Assembly (NCBI RefSeq): GCF_014196745.1
Contig: NZ_JACIEH010000002.1
Location: forward strand, 372,383-436,382
Length of the DNA: 64,000 nucleotides
Origin: Sphingomonas kyeonggiensis
Lineage (GTDB): Bacteria > Pseudomonadota > Alphaproteobacteria > Sphingomonadales > Sphingomonadaceae
Direction: 5' to 3'
Shown here: piece by piece, positions 16,365-24,237 of the stretch
How positions within the stretch are numbered: position 1 is the stretch's first letter
How the letters are laid out: the number at the start of each line of letters is the position of its first letter
Made by a program: the position numbers and the translations under genes
Notes under the pieces: generated by a model
Seen by the model: only the letters and a program-made list of their open reading frames with translations
Databases searched by the model: none
Told to the model about the DNA's origin: nothing

Positions 16365-17309
16365 ATGCGACTGGCGCGGCCCTTCTTCCAGCTTCCCGTG
16401 CGCTTCGACGCCGCGCGCCTGCAGGCCGAGGTCGAGGCGCTGCCGGCCGAGGCCTGGGTGGCGCATCCGGATGGCGTGCCCGGCAACAGCGCGGCGCGGC
16501 TGATCAGCGCGGGCGGAGCCGAGACGGATGCCGTGCATGGCCAGATGCTGCCGACGCGCTGGCTGGCGGCCATGCCCTATCTGCGCCAGGCACTCGCCGG
16601 CTTCGGCGTGGTGTGGAGCCGGTCGCGGCTGATGCGCCTCGCGCCGGGCGCGGGTGTGCCCGAGCATGCCGACATCAACTATCACTGGCACACGCGGGTG
16701 CGGGTGCACCTGCCGGTCTTCACCGCGCCGGAAGTGCGCTTCCACTGCGACGGGCAAACGGTGCACATGGCCGCGGGCGAGGCCTGGATCTTCGACAATT
16801 GGCGCCGTCACCATGTCGAGAACGGCGCCAGCACCGCGCGCATCCATCTCGTCGCCGACACCACCGGCACCTCCGCCTTCTGGCGGTTCGCCTGCGGGGA
16901 GGCCCCTCCGCCCGCGAGCTGGCCGACCCTGGCCTGGGAGCCGGGTGCCGATCCGCAACTGCTCTGCGAGGGCGGCCAGCGCCTGCCGGTGATGCCTGCC
17001 GCCGAGGTGCAGCTGCTGATCGACGATCTGCGCGCGGAGCTGACGGCCGCCAGCGACACCGCGGAGGCCAGGGCGCGCGCCGCGCGGTTCGACATGCTGC
17101 TTGAAAGCTTCGTGCAGGACTGGCGCCAACTCTGCGGGCTGCACGGCGTCGGCGGCCGGGCTCGGCCCGAGTTCCTGCGGCTGGCCGGCTCGGTGCGCGA
17201 CGCCGCGCGCCCGCTGGCCGAGGGGCTCGTCATGCGCACCAACCAGGCCGGCGCGCTGCTCGTTCTGGAGAAGCGGGTGCTACAGCATTTGGTCGCGGAC
17301 GCGTCTTAG
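16365..17309 (+). CDS. aspartyl/asparaginyl beta-hydroxylase-like dioxygenase (second copy)
   Basis: 314 residues. The N-terminal 170 form a PF05118 domain with His101-x-Asp103 (in PEHADINYHWH), distal His150 (RRHHVEN) and Arg159. The remaining 140 residues are helical and lack a domain I can name. It begins 3 bp after the TPR-sulfotransferase stop and closes the four-gene set. It is clearly distinct from the 205-aa copy, so the operon offers two different hydroxylation specificities. Its stop overlaps the convergent phnX stop by 4 bp. Confidence 0.8.
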   Translation: MRLARPFFQLPVRFDAARLQAEVEALPAEAWVAHPDGVPGNSAARLISAGGAETDAVHGQMLPTRWLAAMPYLRQALAGFGVVWSRSRLMRLAPGAGVPEHADINYHWHTRVRVHLPVFTAPEVRFHCDGQTVHMAAGEAWIFDNWRRHHVENGASTARIHLVADTTGTSAFWRFACGEAPPPASWPTLAWEPGADPQLLCEGGQRLPVMPAAEVQLLIDDLRAELTAASDTAEARARAARFDMLLESFVQDWRQLCGLHGVGGRARPEFLRLAGSVRDAARPLAEGLVMRTNQAGALLVLEKRVLQHLVADAS

Positions 17310-18091
17310 CCGATCGGCAATGCGCGCAGCGCTTCGGGCAGGTCGGCGATCGTATCGATCACGATATGCGCACCGGCCTCGCGGAGCGTCTTCCCCGCTC
17401 GCGCAATCCGCTCGTTTCGGTCTTCGGGAGCAAGCGCAGCCAGGGCCTCGCGCGAAAGCCCCACGCCATTGCCGCTGGCGGTGACGCCCACCGTCCATAC
17501 GCCGGCGGCGAGCCCCTCGGCAATGCCGACCGGCGCGTCATCGACCTTGACGCAGGCGCTCGCGGGCCAGGCCCCCAGTTCGACCAGGTTCTTCCACAGC
17601 ATCAGCGGGGAAGGGCGCCCCTCCGCCGTCTCCCCCGCGCAGACCAGCGCGTCCGGCGCATAGCCCTGTTCCGCGGCAAGCGGCAGGATGTCGGCCATCA
17701 TCTCGCGCGTGTAGCCGGTGCACGATCCGATCGCGACGCCCTGCCCCCGAAGCTGCCCGACGATCTCCGCCGCGCCGGGGATCAGCTCGGCACAGTCGCG
17801 CGCGCTCTCGCGCATCATCGGGGCAATGCGCGCGAACAGCGCATCGATATCCGCCTCGCCCGCCGCGCCGCCATGCAGTTCGGCCCAGGCCCGGGAGACG
17901 CGCGGAGCGGCCAGCAGCGCACGGATATGATCGCGCTTCGCCATGCCCATGTCGGCGCGTGCCTCGGCTTCCGACACCGGCACCCCGGCCTCCTCGAACA
18001 GCCGGCACAAGGCCACCACCGGCGCGCGGCTGCCGAAATCGATCATCGTGCCCGCCCAGTCGAACACGATTGCCTTGAGGCCTGGATGCAT
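17306..18091 (-). CDS. phnX: phosphonoacetaldehyde hydrolase (phosphonatase)
   Basis: 261 residues of the HAD superfamily. The nucleophile motif is FDWAGTMIDFG with Asp11, a signature of phosphonatases. Lys52 in GMAKRDHIRAL sits where the family forms its Schiff base with the aldehyde, and VKVDDAPVGIAEG is the Mg2+-binding motif. It hydrolyses phosphonoacetaldehyde to acetaldehyde and phosphate in 2-aminoethylphosphonate breakdown. The ATG at 18091 shares its A with the stop of the upstream flavoenzyme (TGATG), so they are coupled. It is last in the operon with DUF5690 and the TIGR03364 enzyme. Confidence 0.92.
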   Translation of the reverse strand: MHPGLKAIVFDWAGTMIDFGSRAPVVALCRLFEEAGVPVSEAEARADMGMAKRDHIRALLAAPRVSRAWAELHGGAAGEADIDALFARIAPMMRESARDCAELIPGAAEIVGQLRGQGVAIGSCTGYTREMMADILPLAAEQGYAPDALVCAGETAEGRPSPLMLWKNLVELGAWPASACVKVDDAPVGIAEGLAAGVWTVGVTASGNGVGLSREALAALAPEDRNERIARAGKTLREAGAHIVIDTIADLPEALRALPIG

Positions 18092-19203
18092 CAGTTGCTC
18101 CCGAAGAGAGTGGAGACGACGTCTTCGGCCAGGGCGAAGCTCGTCGAGGCGCCGGTGCCGCTGGTGACGACGACCAGCCGCACGCCCGGTGCGGGCTCGC
18201 GGACGATGCTGTGCCCGGCAGCCGAGGCATAGGTGCCGGTCCACCGCGCGATCACCGCCGGCGGCGGGCCCAGGACCCGGGCATAGGCATCCAGGATCGC
18301 GTCATCGATCGCCGCGTTGGAAAAGGGATCGGGGGTTGGCGCATAGTCGTGGCTGTCGCCGACCACCAGCGATCCGTCCGCCCCCTGCACGGCGATCAGA
18401 TGGACGCCGTGCGCCAGCGCTTCCGCTTCCTCGGCCTCGAGCCGGGTGCGCAGGACGTCAGCCTCGGGCAGCGCGGCATAGCCGAGATAGCGAACCATGC
18501 TGAGGTCGCTCATCACCGGCGCCGGCAGCCGCCAGCCGGGTGCGGCAAGGCGCAGCATCTGGAGCTTGCAGCGGGTGATGCCGGCATCGGCATAGAGTTC
18601 GGGAAACAGCGTCGCCCAGTCGTCGCCCGGGCAGACGATGACCGCATCCGCCTCGTGCACGCCGTGGCTGGAATGGACCCGCCCGGTGTCGACGGCATGC
18701 ACCGCGATGCCATAGGCGAAGTCGACCGCATGCGTGGCGGCCAGCCAGGCGGCGAGTTTGGGGATCGCGAGCGGGGAATCGACGCGCAGGTCGTGCGGGC
18801 TCTGCAGTGCCGCCAGCCCGCCGCGCACCATCGGCCAGCGCCCTGCCAATGCCGCCGGGCCGAGCCAGGTGCAGCCTCGGCCCATCTCGGTGCCCAGAAA
18901 CGCCTCGATCACCGCTGCCGCTTCTGGCCGCTGGGCGACCAGCAGCAGCCCTTCCTGCTCGATTGCGATCCCAGCGGGCGCCGCCACTTCGCGCCAGATC
19001 GCCGCGCTGCGCATAGCCAGCTCCCAGACCCGGCCGCGTTCCTGCCCGGTGACGGTGACGAAGCCGAAATTGCGGATCGAGGCGCCATTGGCCTGGGCAT
19101 CGCGATCGAGCACCAGCACGCGCTTGCCGCGCCGCGCGGCGGCCAGCGCATGGGCCAGGCCGACGACCCCCGCGCCGACGACGATCAGGTCATGCCGCGG
19201 CAT
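18091..19203 (-). CDS. FAD-dependent oxidoreductase of phosphonate operons (TIGR03364 type)
   Basis: 370 residues of the DAO/glycine oxidase fold with VVGAGVVGLAHA at 8-19 and a C-terminal TSGTGASTSFALAEDVV segment. The length, the RNFGFVTVTGQ stretch and the position directly upstream of phnX match the flavoenzyme clade named in TIGR03364, proposed to act in aminoethylphosphonate catabolism. No phnW transaminase is present in this window, so oxidative deamination of 2-aminoethylphosphonate or an N-methyl derivative to phosphonoacetaldehyde is my inferred role. Its first codons overlap the transporter gene by 14 bp. Confidence 0.82.
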   Translation of the reverse strand: MPRHDLIVVGAGVVGLAHALAAARRGKRVLVLDRDAQANGASIRNFGFVTVTGQERGRVWELAMRSAAIWREVAAPAGIAIEQEGLLLVAQRPEAAAVIEAFLGTEMGRGCTWLGPAALAGRWPMVRGGLAALQSPHDLRVDSPLAIPKLAAWLAATHAVDFAYGIAVHAVDTGRVHSSHGVHEADAVIVCPGDDWATLFPELYADAGITRCKLQMLRLAAPGWRLPAPVMSDLSMVRYLGYAALPEADVLRTRLEAEEAEALAHGVHLIAVQGADGSLVVGDSHDYAPTPDPFSNAAIDDAILDAYARVLGPPPAVIARWTGTYASAAGHSIVREPAPGVRLVVVTSGTGASTSFALAEDVVSTLFGSN

Positions 19204-20497
19204 GCGATTGCCCCTGGCGGCGTCCGCGCAGTGCGAAGCCGACTGCTGACAGGATAGTCAGCGCCCCGACCGCGATCGCCGTCGCATAGGAGACTTCGAT
19301 GAAGAAGGGCAGCCAGTCCATCTTCGGCGCCGCCAGGCTGCGGAACAGCAGCAGCGCGACGCTGCCGGCATAGCCCGACGCATCGGCGATGTAGATCAGG
19401 AAGCCGGCATTGCCTGCCTTGCCGATCGCCGCGATCATCCGGTCGAACAGCATCGCATTGAACGGCGTATAGGCGAGGTAGAGGCCCGCGCCGGTCAGCA
19501 CCATCCAGGGCAGCGGCGCCAGCAGCCCTGCCTGGAAGGCCAGCGTCGAGAGCCCGAGCAGCAGCGCGCCGAGGACGATCACGCCGTGCATCGCCAGCAG
19601 TGCGCGCATGTTGTCGCGCACCAGCATCAGCGCGGCGAGCCCGGCCAGGCTGATGACCGCGACCGGTAGCTCGCTCGCCGAGAACATCGCCGCTTCGCCG
19701 CCATGTCCCATCGCAGCCCAGAGCTCGGCGGCGAAATTGTCGCGGAAGTCGCGGATCGCGGTCAGCAATACATAGCCGGCGACGAGCAGCAGCAGCGACA
19801 GCCCGTGCTCGCGCAGGAATGCCGCGCGGTCGGCGCGCCGCATCGGCACGCGGGCTACGCGCTCGACCTCGTCCCGGGCATCGGGCGGCGGCATCCGCTC
19901 GAGCCACCACAAGGACACGAGCAGCACCGGCACGAAGGCGAGGCCGGTCACCGCCGGCATCCAGATCTCCGGCACGCCGGCGTGGAGGAACAGCACCGCG
20001 ACCGACTTCACCACGCCCGAGGACAGGATGAAGCTCGCGCACAGCATCGCGCCGAGCAGTTCCGAGACGCGGCGCCCTTCGACATAGCTGAACACCAGGC
20101 CCCAGATCATGCCGAGCGGCAGGCCGTTGAGGAACAGGCAGGCGATATTGTAGGGCGGCGGCACCAGCGCGAACAGCACCAGCGCCAGCCACGAGGTGCC
20201 GATTAGCGCCAGGATCAGGGCTGCGCGACCCTGCCTGCCGAACTCGGCGATCACGCGCACCCCGATCAACTTGGACAGCGCATAGCCGAACACCTGCGCG
20301 ATCAGCAGCGCGGTCTTGTAGTCGATCTCGAAATGCCAGCCGCCGATATCGGCGAAGGTCGCTGCGGCGAACGGCTTGCGAAAGGCGTACATCGCGAAAT
20401 AGGCGCCGAACGCCGCCAGCCCGCCCAGCAGCAGCGTGAGCGTTGGCGTGGCGCCCGGGGCGGGTTTCACAGCGAGCGTGCGAATCTTGCGAAGCAT
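19190..20497 (-). CDS. DUF5690 MFS-type transporter
   Basis: 435 residues with about twelve hydrophobic helices and an early AYFAMYAFRKPFAAATF segment characteristic of DUF5690, a major-facilitator-like family. It is first in the operon with the TIGR03364 flavoenzyme and phnX, so import of 2-aminoethylphosphonate or a methylated relative is the natural guess. A TGGT-N4-ACCA operator begins only 7 bp upstream of the ATG at 20497. That leaves no separate Shine-Dalgarno, so the message may be leaderless or the operator may overlap the ribosome binding region. The next in-frame Met is after the first helix and less likely. Confidence 0.85.
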   Translation of the reverse strand: MLRKIRTLAVKPAPGATPTLTLLLGGLAAFGAYFAMYAFRKPFAAATFADIGGWHFEIDYKTALLIAQVFGYALSKLIGVRVIAEFGRQGRAALILALIGTSWLALVLFALVPPPYNIACLFLNGLPLGMIWGLVFSYVEGRRVSELLGAMLCASFILSSGVVKSVAVLFLHAGVPEIWMPAVTGLAFVPVLLVSLWWLERMPPPDARDEVERVARVPMRRADRAAFLREHGLSLLLLVAGYVLLTAIRDFRDNFAAELWAAMGHGGEAAMFSASELPVAVISLAGLAALMLVRDNMRALLAMHGVIVLGALLLGLSTLAFQAGLLAPLPWMVLTGAGLYLAYTPFNAMLFDRMIAAIGKAGNAGFLIYIADASGYAGSVALLLFRSLAAPKMDWLPFFIEVSYATAIAVGALTILSAVGFALRGRRQGQSHAAA

Positions 20498-20503
20498 CGG
20501 ATC

Positions 20504-20515
20504 TGGTATAAACCA
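20504..20515. promoter_or_regulatory. candidate GntR/PhnR operator 3
   Basis: TGGTATAAACCA, extended to CTGGTATAAACCAG at 20503-20516, is a near-perfect palindrome. As I recall, the mycobacterial PhnF site is TGGTATAGACCA, one base different. It lies directly before the DUF5690-flavoenzyme-phnX operon. Confidence 0.7.
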
Positions 20516-20539
20516 GTTTGGCGACGGTTTCGTGACGCC

Positions 20540-21307
20540 TTACCAGGGCCGTGTCGCCAGCGCCGCCTGATCCGCCGCGCATTGCGCCTGGTCCGGGCGG
20601 GGCGCGCCGGAGCCGATCGCCTCGAGCTCGCTCCGGGCGGCCTGCAGGTCGCGCTGGAAGCCGGGCGTCGCCCCGAGCACGGCGAACATCGCCGTTCCGC
20701 TCATCCAGCCTGCCTGCACTGCGCTCACCGAATGCGATCCGCACACCGCGCGGCTCTCGCCATAGGCGCGGGCGCGGGCAAGGATCGCCGTCGCCCGATC
20801 GGGGACCAGCTCGGCCAGGATCAGTCCTTCGAGCCAGCCATTGGCGGCATGGCCGGAGGGGTAGTCGCCATTCTCGGCGAGGTGCCGGGTCTTCGGCTCG
20901 CAGATCGGTGCGTTGGTGCCGAGATAGGGGCGGGGTGCCCTGTAGTGGGCCTTGACCGGGTTCACGAGCGGACCCGTCCCCGCGCGGTCGAGCAGGCGTG
21001 CGAGAGCGGGCGCGCGCTTCGCATCGAGCTTCATCCCCAGCGCGCAGGCGAAGCGGTCGAGCGGGTCGTTGGTCACGTCCTCGGTCGCGATCCGCCAGCG
21101 CGGTGTCCCCTCCAGCTTGCGCGTCGCTTCGAAGATCGCGCGGTCGGCGCGTGCGGCGGGGCTGCCGGGCGTGGGCGGCGGCGGCAGGATCGCTAGTCCA
21201 TCGGGCACGCGATCGGGCGGCAGATAGGGGCCGCTATCCTGGGCTTGCCCCATCGCGGTCAGCGCCAGCCAGGCGGCGAGCATCAGGGCAGAGCGGGGCG
21301 TGCTCAT
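20540..21307 (-). CDS. class A-like acid phosphatase (PAP2 superfamily)
   Basis: 255 residues with a signal peptide (LMLAAWLALTAMGQAQ). The PAP2 signature is nearly complete: KAHYRAPRP (Lys119, Arg126-Pro127), PSGH at 150-153 and SRAVCGSH (His192). The Asp expected four residues after that His is Ala196. This Asp normally orients the nucleophilic His, so activity may be altered, unless this is a subfamily trait. The ATG overlaps the stop of the phospholipase as ATGA. A periplasmic enzyme freeing phosphate from phosphocholine released by its partner is the likely role. Confidence 0.82.
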   Translation of the reverse strand: MSTPRSALMLAAWLALTAMGQAQDSGPYLPPDRVPDGLAILPPPPTPGSPAARADRAIFEATRKLEGTPRWRIATEDVTNDPLDRFACALGMKLDAKRAPALARLLDRAGTGPLVNPVKAHYRAPRPYLGTNAPICEPKTRHLAENGDYPSGHAANGWLEGLILAELVPDRATAILARARAYGESRAVCGSHSVSAVQAGWMSGTAMFAVLGATPGFQRDLQAARSELEAIGSGAPRPDQAQCAADQAALATRPW

Positions 21308-23445
21308 GCGGTGATCCGCATCGTGCCGATGCCTGGATCGGTGCGCCCGGCGCGTCCGGTCTCGACCTTGCCGGCGAAGCGGCGGAGGAAGCGGGTATCG
21401 CCGTCCACGGTCACCGCCAGGTCGTACCAGTCGTCGCTCGCGGACAGCTGCCAGAGGTCGCTGACCTGCTTGCCCGGCGCGACCGAAACCCGGCGGGTCC
21501 GGGCACCGCGCGCCGGATAGGCCGGATCGAGCGCGACCGTGAAGGTCATCGGCGCGGTTCCGCCATTGCGCAGCACCAGCTCGACCGCGTCCTGGGAGGG
21601 GAGCTGATGCAGCAGCACCTCGGCGCGCGGTGCCTCGGCGGCTGTCGACCCGGCGAAGCACTGCCACAGGCCATTGGGGCCGCGCAGCGTCAGGTCATAG
21701 GCGGCTAGCGGGCCGGCATCGTGCCATTGCTCGCTGGCGAAGCGGTCGCCCGCGCCGATGGTATAGTGCCAGGGTTCCTGCGCGTCGCTGTTGTCGTGCA
21801 CGGTGAAGGTCGCGCCCGTCGCACCGCGGTTGATCATCTCGATCCGCAGCCGGTGTTCGGGCGTCACCCCCGCGACCACGTCCAGCCGATAGGGCAGCGG
21901 GCGATGCGGGCGCTGGCCGGGCATCTGCACGGTCGCGATCTGCGTCGCCGGGATGGTGTTGACCGGCCCGGCCAGCGACCGTGCGATGCGCTCGCGGAAA
22001 TCGTCCGTCGTCGGCAGCTTGCGGGCTGCGGCGCGATCGGAACCCGTGAAGTCGAAGGCTGAAGTCAGGTCGCCGCACACCGATCGCCGCCACGCGCTGA
22101 TATTGGGCTCGCGGACGCCGAAGCGCTTCTCGACGAACTGCAGCACCGAGGTGTGGTCGAACAGCTCCGAGCAGACGAAGCCGCCGCGGGTCCAGGGCGA
22201 GACGAGTATCGTCGGCGTGCGGAAGCCCAGGCCGATCGGGTGCTTGCCCGGCGCCTGCGCGTCCGCGCTGGCATAATCCTTGGTCTCGCCGTCTAGCGGC
22301 ACGGTGCTGTGGCCGCGATAGTCGCCCACCGGCGGGATCGGGGGCGGGGCATGATCGTAGAAGCCGCCGGCCTCGTCATAGTTGAGGATCAGCACGGTCT
22401 TGGCGAACATCTCCGGATGGTCGACCAGCGCCTCGATCAGCTTGGCGGTGACGTGCTCGCCCTTGGCCGGCTCGGCCGTGGGATGTTCGGAAAGATCGGC
22501 GGCGGTGACGATCCACGAGACCTGTGGCAGCGTGCCTGCGGCGACGTCGCGGCGGAACGCCTCGACCAGCTGCTCGCCGTCGGAGCGCTTGCGGTCCGCG
22601 CCGGTCTTGTGCTCGCTCACCCAGGAACGGCCGCGCCGATAGAGCTCGGAGTCCTTCGCGGCGGGGCGGAAGGCCGGGAAGACCGACAGCAGGTTGTCGC
22701 CGAAATTGTCGTATTCCTGGTAGACCTTCCAGCTGATCCCCGCTGCCTGCAGCCGCTCCGCATAGGTGGTCCAGTGATAGGCTCCGTCGCGCAGCCTGTG
22801 GTCCTCGGCCATGTCGGCGCTCGGCGTTTCGTCCTCGCCGTAATTCTCCATTTGCGGATCGCCGCCCACCGTGCCGCCGCCATTGCATCCGCTGAACAGG
22901 TGCAGGCGGTTGGGATAGGTCTGCGTCATCGTCGAGCAGTGATAGGCGTCGCACACGGTGAAGGCGTCGGCGAGCGCATAATAGAAGGGCAGGTCGCTCG
23001 CGGTGTAATGCAGCATGCGGTTGTGCAGCGCTTCGGTGTGTCCCCAGCGGTCGTAGCGGCCGCGGTTGAAGATGTGCATGTTCTCCCGGTGCGACTGGTC
23101 GGCGCCATCGACCTTGAACGAGCGCGTCGTCCTCGAATCGCCATGGAAGGGCAGGACATAGCCGTCGGGATGCTGCTTCGAAGGCTGCGCCCAGACGCTG
23201 TGCCCGCCGGGCAGCCGCAGCGGCCGCGGATCGCCGAAGCCGCGCACGCCGTTGAGCATGCCGAGATAGTGATCGAACGAGCGGTTCTCCTGCATGTGGA
23301 TGACGATGTGCTCGACATCGCGGATCGAACCGGTGCGCTGGTTCGCCGGAATCGCCAGCGCGCGCTCGATCAGATTGGGAAGCATCGATCCGACCGCACC
23401 TGCGCCCGCCGCGCGCAGAAAATGCCTTCTCGTCGTTCGATTCAT
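21304..23445 (-). CDS. plcN: phosphocholine-specific phospholipase C, Tat-exported (copy 2)
   Basis: 713 residues, a clear paralogue of the copy at 7943-10039. The Tat signal TTRRHFLRAAGAG precedes the catalytic ENRSFDHYLG at 53-62, and DLTSAFDFTG and two C-terminal beta domains complete the family pattern. It should split phosphatidylcholine or sphingomyelin to phosphocholine. It is coupled by ATGA to the acid phosphatase, giving an exported two-step route from lipid to phosphate. A palindromic operator lies 51 bp upstream of the ATG, in the divergent gap shared with the HD oxygenase gene. The gene symbol is by analogy. Confidence 0.88.
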   Translation of the reverse strand: MNRTTRRHFLRAAGAGAVGSMLPNLIERALAIPANQRTGSIRDVEHIVIHMQENRSFDHYLGMLNGVRGFGDPRPLRLPGGHSVWAQPSKQHPDGYVLPFHGDSRTTRSFKVDGADQSHRENMHIFNRGRYDRWGHTEALHNRMLHYTASDLPFYYALADAFTVCDAYHCSTMTQTYPNRLHLFSGCNGGGTVGGDPQMENYGEDETPSADMAEDHRLRDGAYHWTTYAERLQAAGISWKVYQEYDNFGDNLLSVFPAFRPAAKDSELYRRGRSWVSEHKTGADRKRSDGEQLVEAFRRDVAAGTLPQVSWIVTAADLSEHPTAEPAKGEHVTAKLIEALVDHPEMFAKTVLILNYDEAGGFYDHAPPPIPPVGDYRGHSTVPLDGETKDYASADAQAPGKHPIGLGFRTPTILVSPWTRGGFVCSELFDHTSVLQFVEKRFGVREPNISAWRRSVCGDLTSAFDFTGSDRAAARKLPTTDDFRERIARSLAGPVNTIPATQIATVQMPGQRPHRPLPYRLDVVAGVTPEHRLRIEMINRGATGATFTVHDNSDAQEPWHYTIGAGDRFASEQWHDAGPLAAYDLTLRGPNGLWQCFAGSTAAEAPRAEVLLHQLPSQDAVELVLRNGGTAPMTFTVALDPAYPARGARTRRVSVAPGKQVSDLWQLSASDDWYDLAVTVDGDTRFLRRFAGKVETGRAGRTDPGIGTMRITA

Positions 23446-23495
23446 TGCTTCACCCTTCCCTTGGCCACGCGAACCCGCTAGTTCGGCCTTGAAAG

Positions 23496-23507
23496 TGGTC
23501 TAGTCCA
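23496..23507. promoter_or_regulatory. candidate GntR/PhnR operator 4
   Basis: TGGTCTAGTCCA lies between the divergent phospholipase (51 bp away) and HD oxygenase (94 bp away) genes. One base of the right arm departs from the TGGT-N4-ACCA consensus; the core CTAG is the same as in operator 1. Confidence 0.55.
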
Positions 23508-23600
23508 AAAAGACTACAATCTTGCGACGGCGATACGGAAGCAGGGCGCCTGGGCGGTGTCTCAGCCCTGGTTCGCCGTCACGCCAACCAGTGAGGAAGC

Positions 23601-24164
23601 ATGATCCCGAATGTGATCGACCGGATTTTCGACCTCTTCGAGCGTTTCGGGTCCCTCTATTATGGCGAGGATGCCACCCAGCTTCAGCATGCCCTCCAGG
23701 TCGCGGAGCTGGCGCGGCGCAATCGCTGCTCGGATGCGCTGATCGCAGCGGCGCTGCTCCACGATATCGGCCAGTTCATGGACGATGCGGGCAATGCCGC
23801 GGAAACGCTGGGGATCGATGCGCGCCACGAGATCAGCGGTGCCGCGTTCCTCAGCCCCTGGTTCCCGCCCGAGGTCACCGAGCCGGTGAAACTGCACGTC
23901 GCCGCCAAGCGTTATCTGTGCGCCATCGATCCCGCCTATCTGGAAGGACTTAGCCAGGCCTCGGCGATCAGCCTGGCGCTGCAGGGTGGGCCGATGTCGC
24001 CCGAGGAGGTTCGCGCGTTCGAGGCGGAGCCCCATTACGGCGATGCGGTGACGCTGCGCCGTTTCGACGACATGGGCAAGAACCCGAACTGGCGCGTGCC
24101 GGACCTGTCCAGCTATCGTCCTCTGCTCGAGAAGCTGCTCCTCGCACCGGTCCACAATTCCTGA
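23601..24164 (+). CDS. phnZ: PhnZ-type HD-domain phosphonate oxygenase
   Basis: 187 residues. The metal ligand pattern of the mixed-valent di-iron HD oxygenases is present: His30, His54-Asp55 (LLHDIGQ), His76, His99 and Asp156 or Asp157. Tyr20 and Glu23 sit where PhnZ has its substrate-gating Tyr and Glu (numbers recalled from PhnZ work). These enzymes cleave the C-P bond of 1-hydroxylated aminoethylphosphonates, giving glycine or glycine betaine and phosphate. The usual partner hydroxylase PhnY or TmpA is not in this window. GAGGAAG precedes the ATG. The GntR gene follows on the same strand. Confidence 0.82.
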   Translation: MIPNVIDRIFDLFERFGSLYYGEDATQLQHALQVAELARRNRCSDALIAAALLHDIGQFMDDAGNAAETLGIDARHEISGAAFLSPWFPPEVTEPVKLHVAAKRYLCAIDPAYLEGLSQASAISLALQGGPMSPEEVRAFEAEPHYGDAVTLRRFDDMGKNPNWRVPDLSSYRPLLEKLLLAPVHNS

Positions 24165-24165
24165 C

Positions 24166-24177
24166 TGGTTCGGACCA
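24166..24177. promoter_or_regulatory. candidate GntR/PhnR operator 5
   Basis: TGGTTCGGACCA has both arms perfect. It lies 1 bp after the HD oxygenase stop and 61 bp before the GntR gene, fitting autoregulation. Confidence 0.65.
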
Positions 24178-24237
24178 ATTAATGCGGTGAAGGCTTGACC
24201 CGCTACGATACGCCCTGTCATCTCCGGTCCGGGCACC

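Noticed and set aside
14817..17144. 775-codon frame on the minus strand over the sulfotransferase/hydroxylase genes
   Set aside because: Antisense shadow; the plus-strand genes carry intact catalytic motifs and ATGA coupling.
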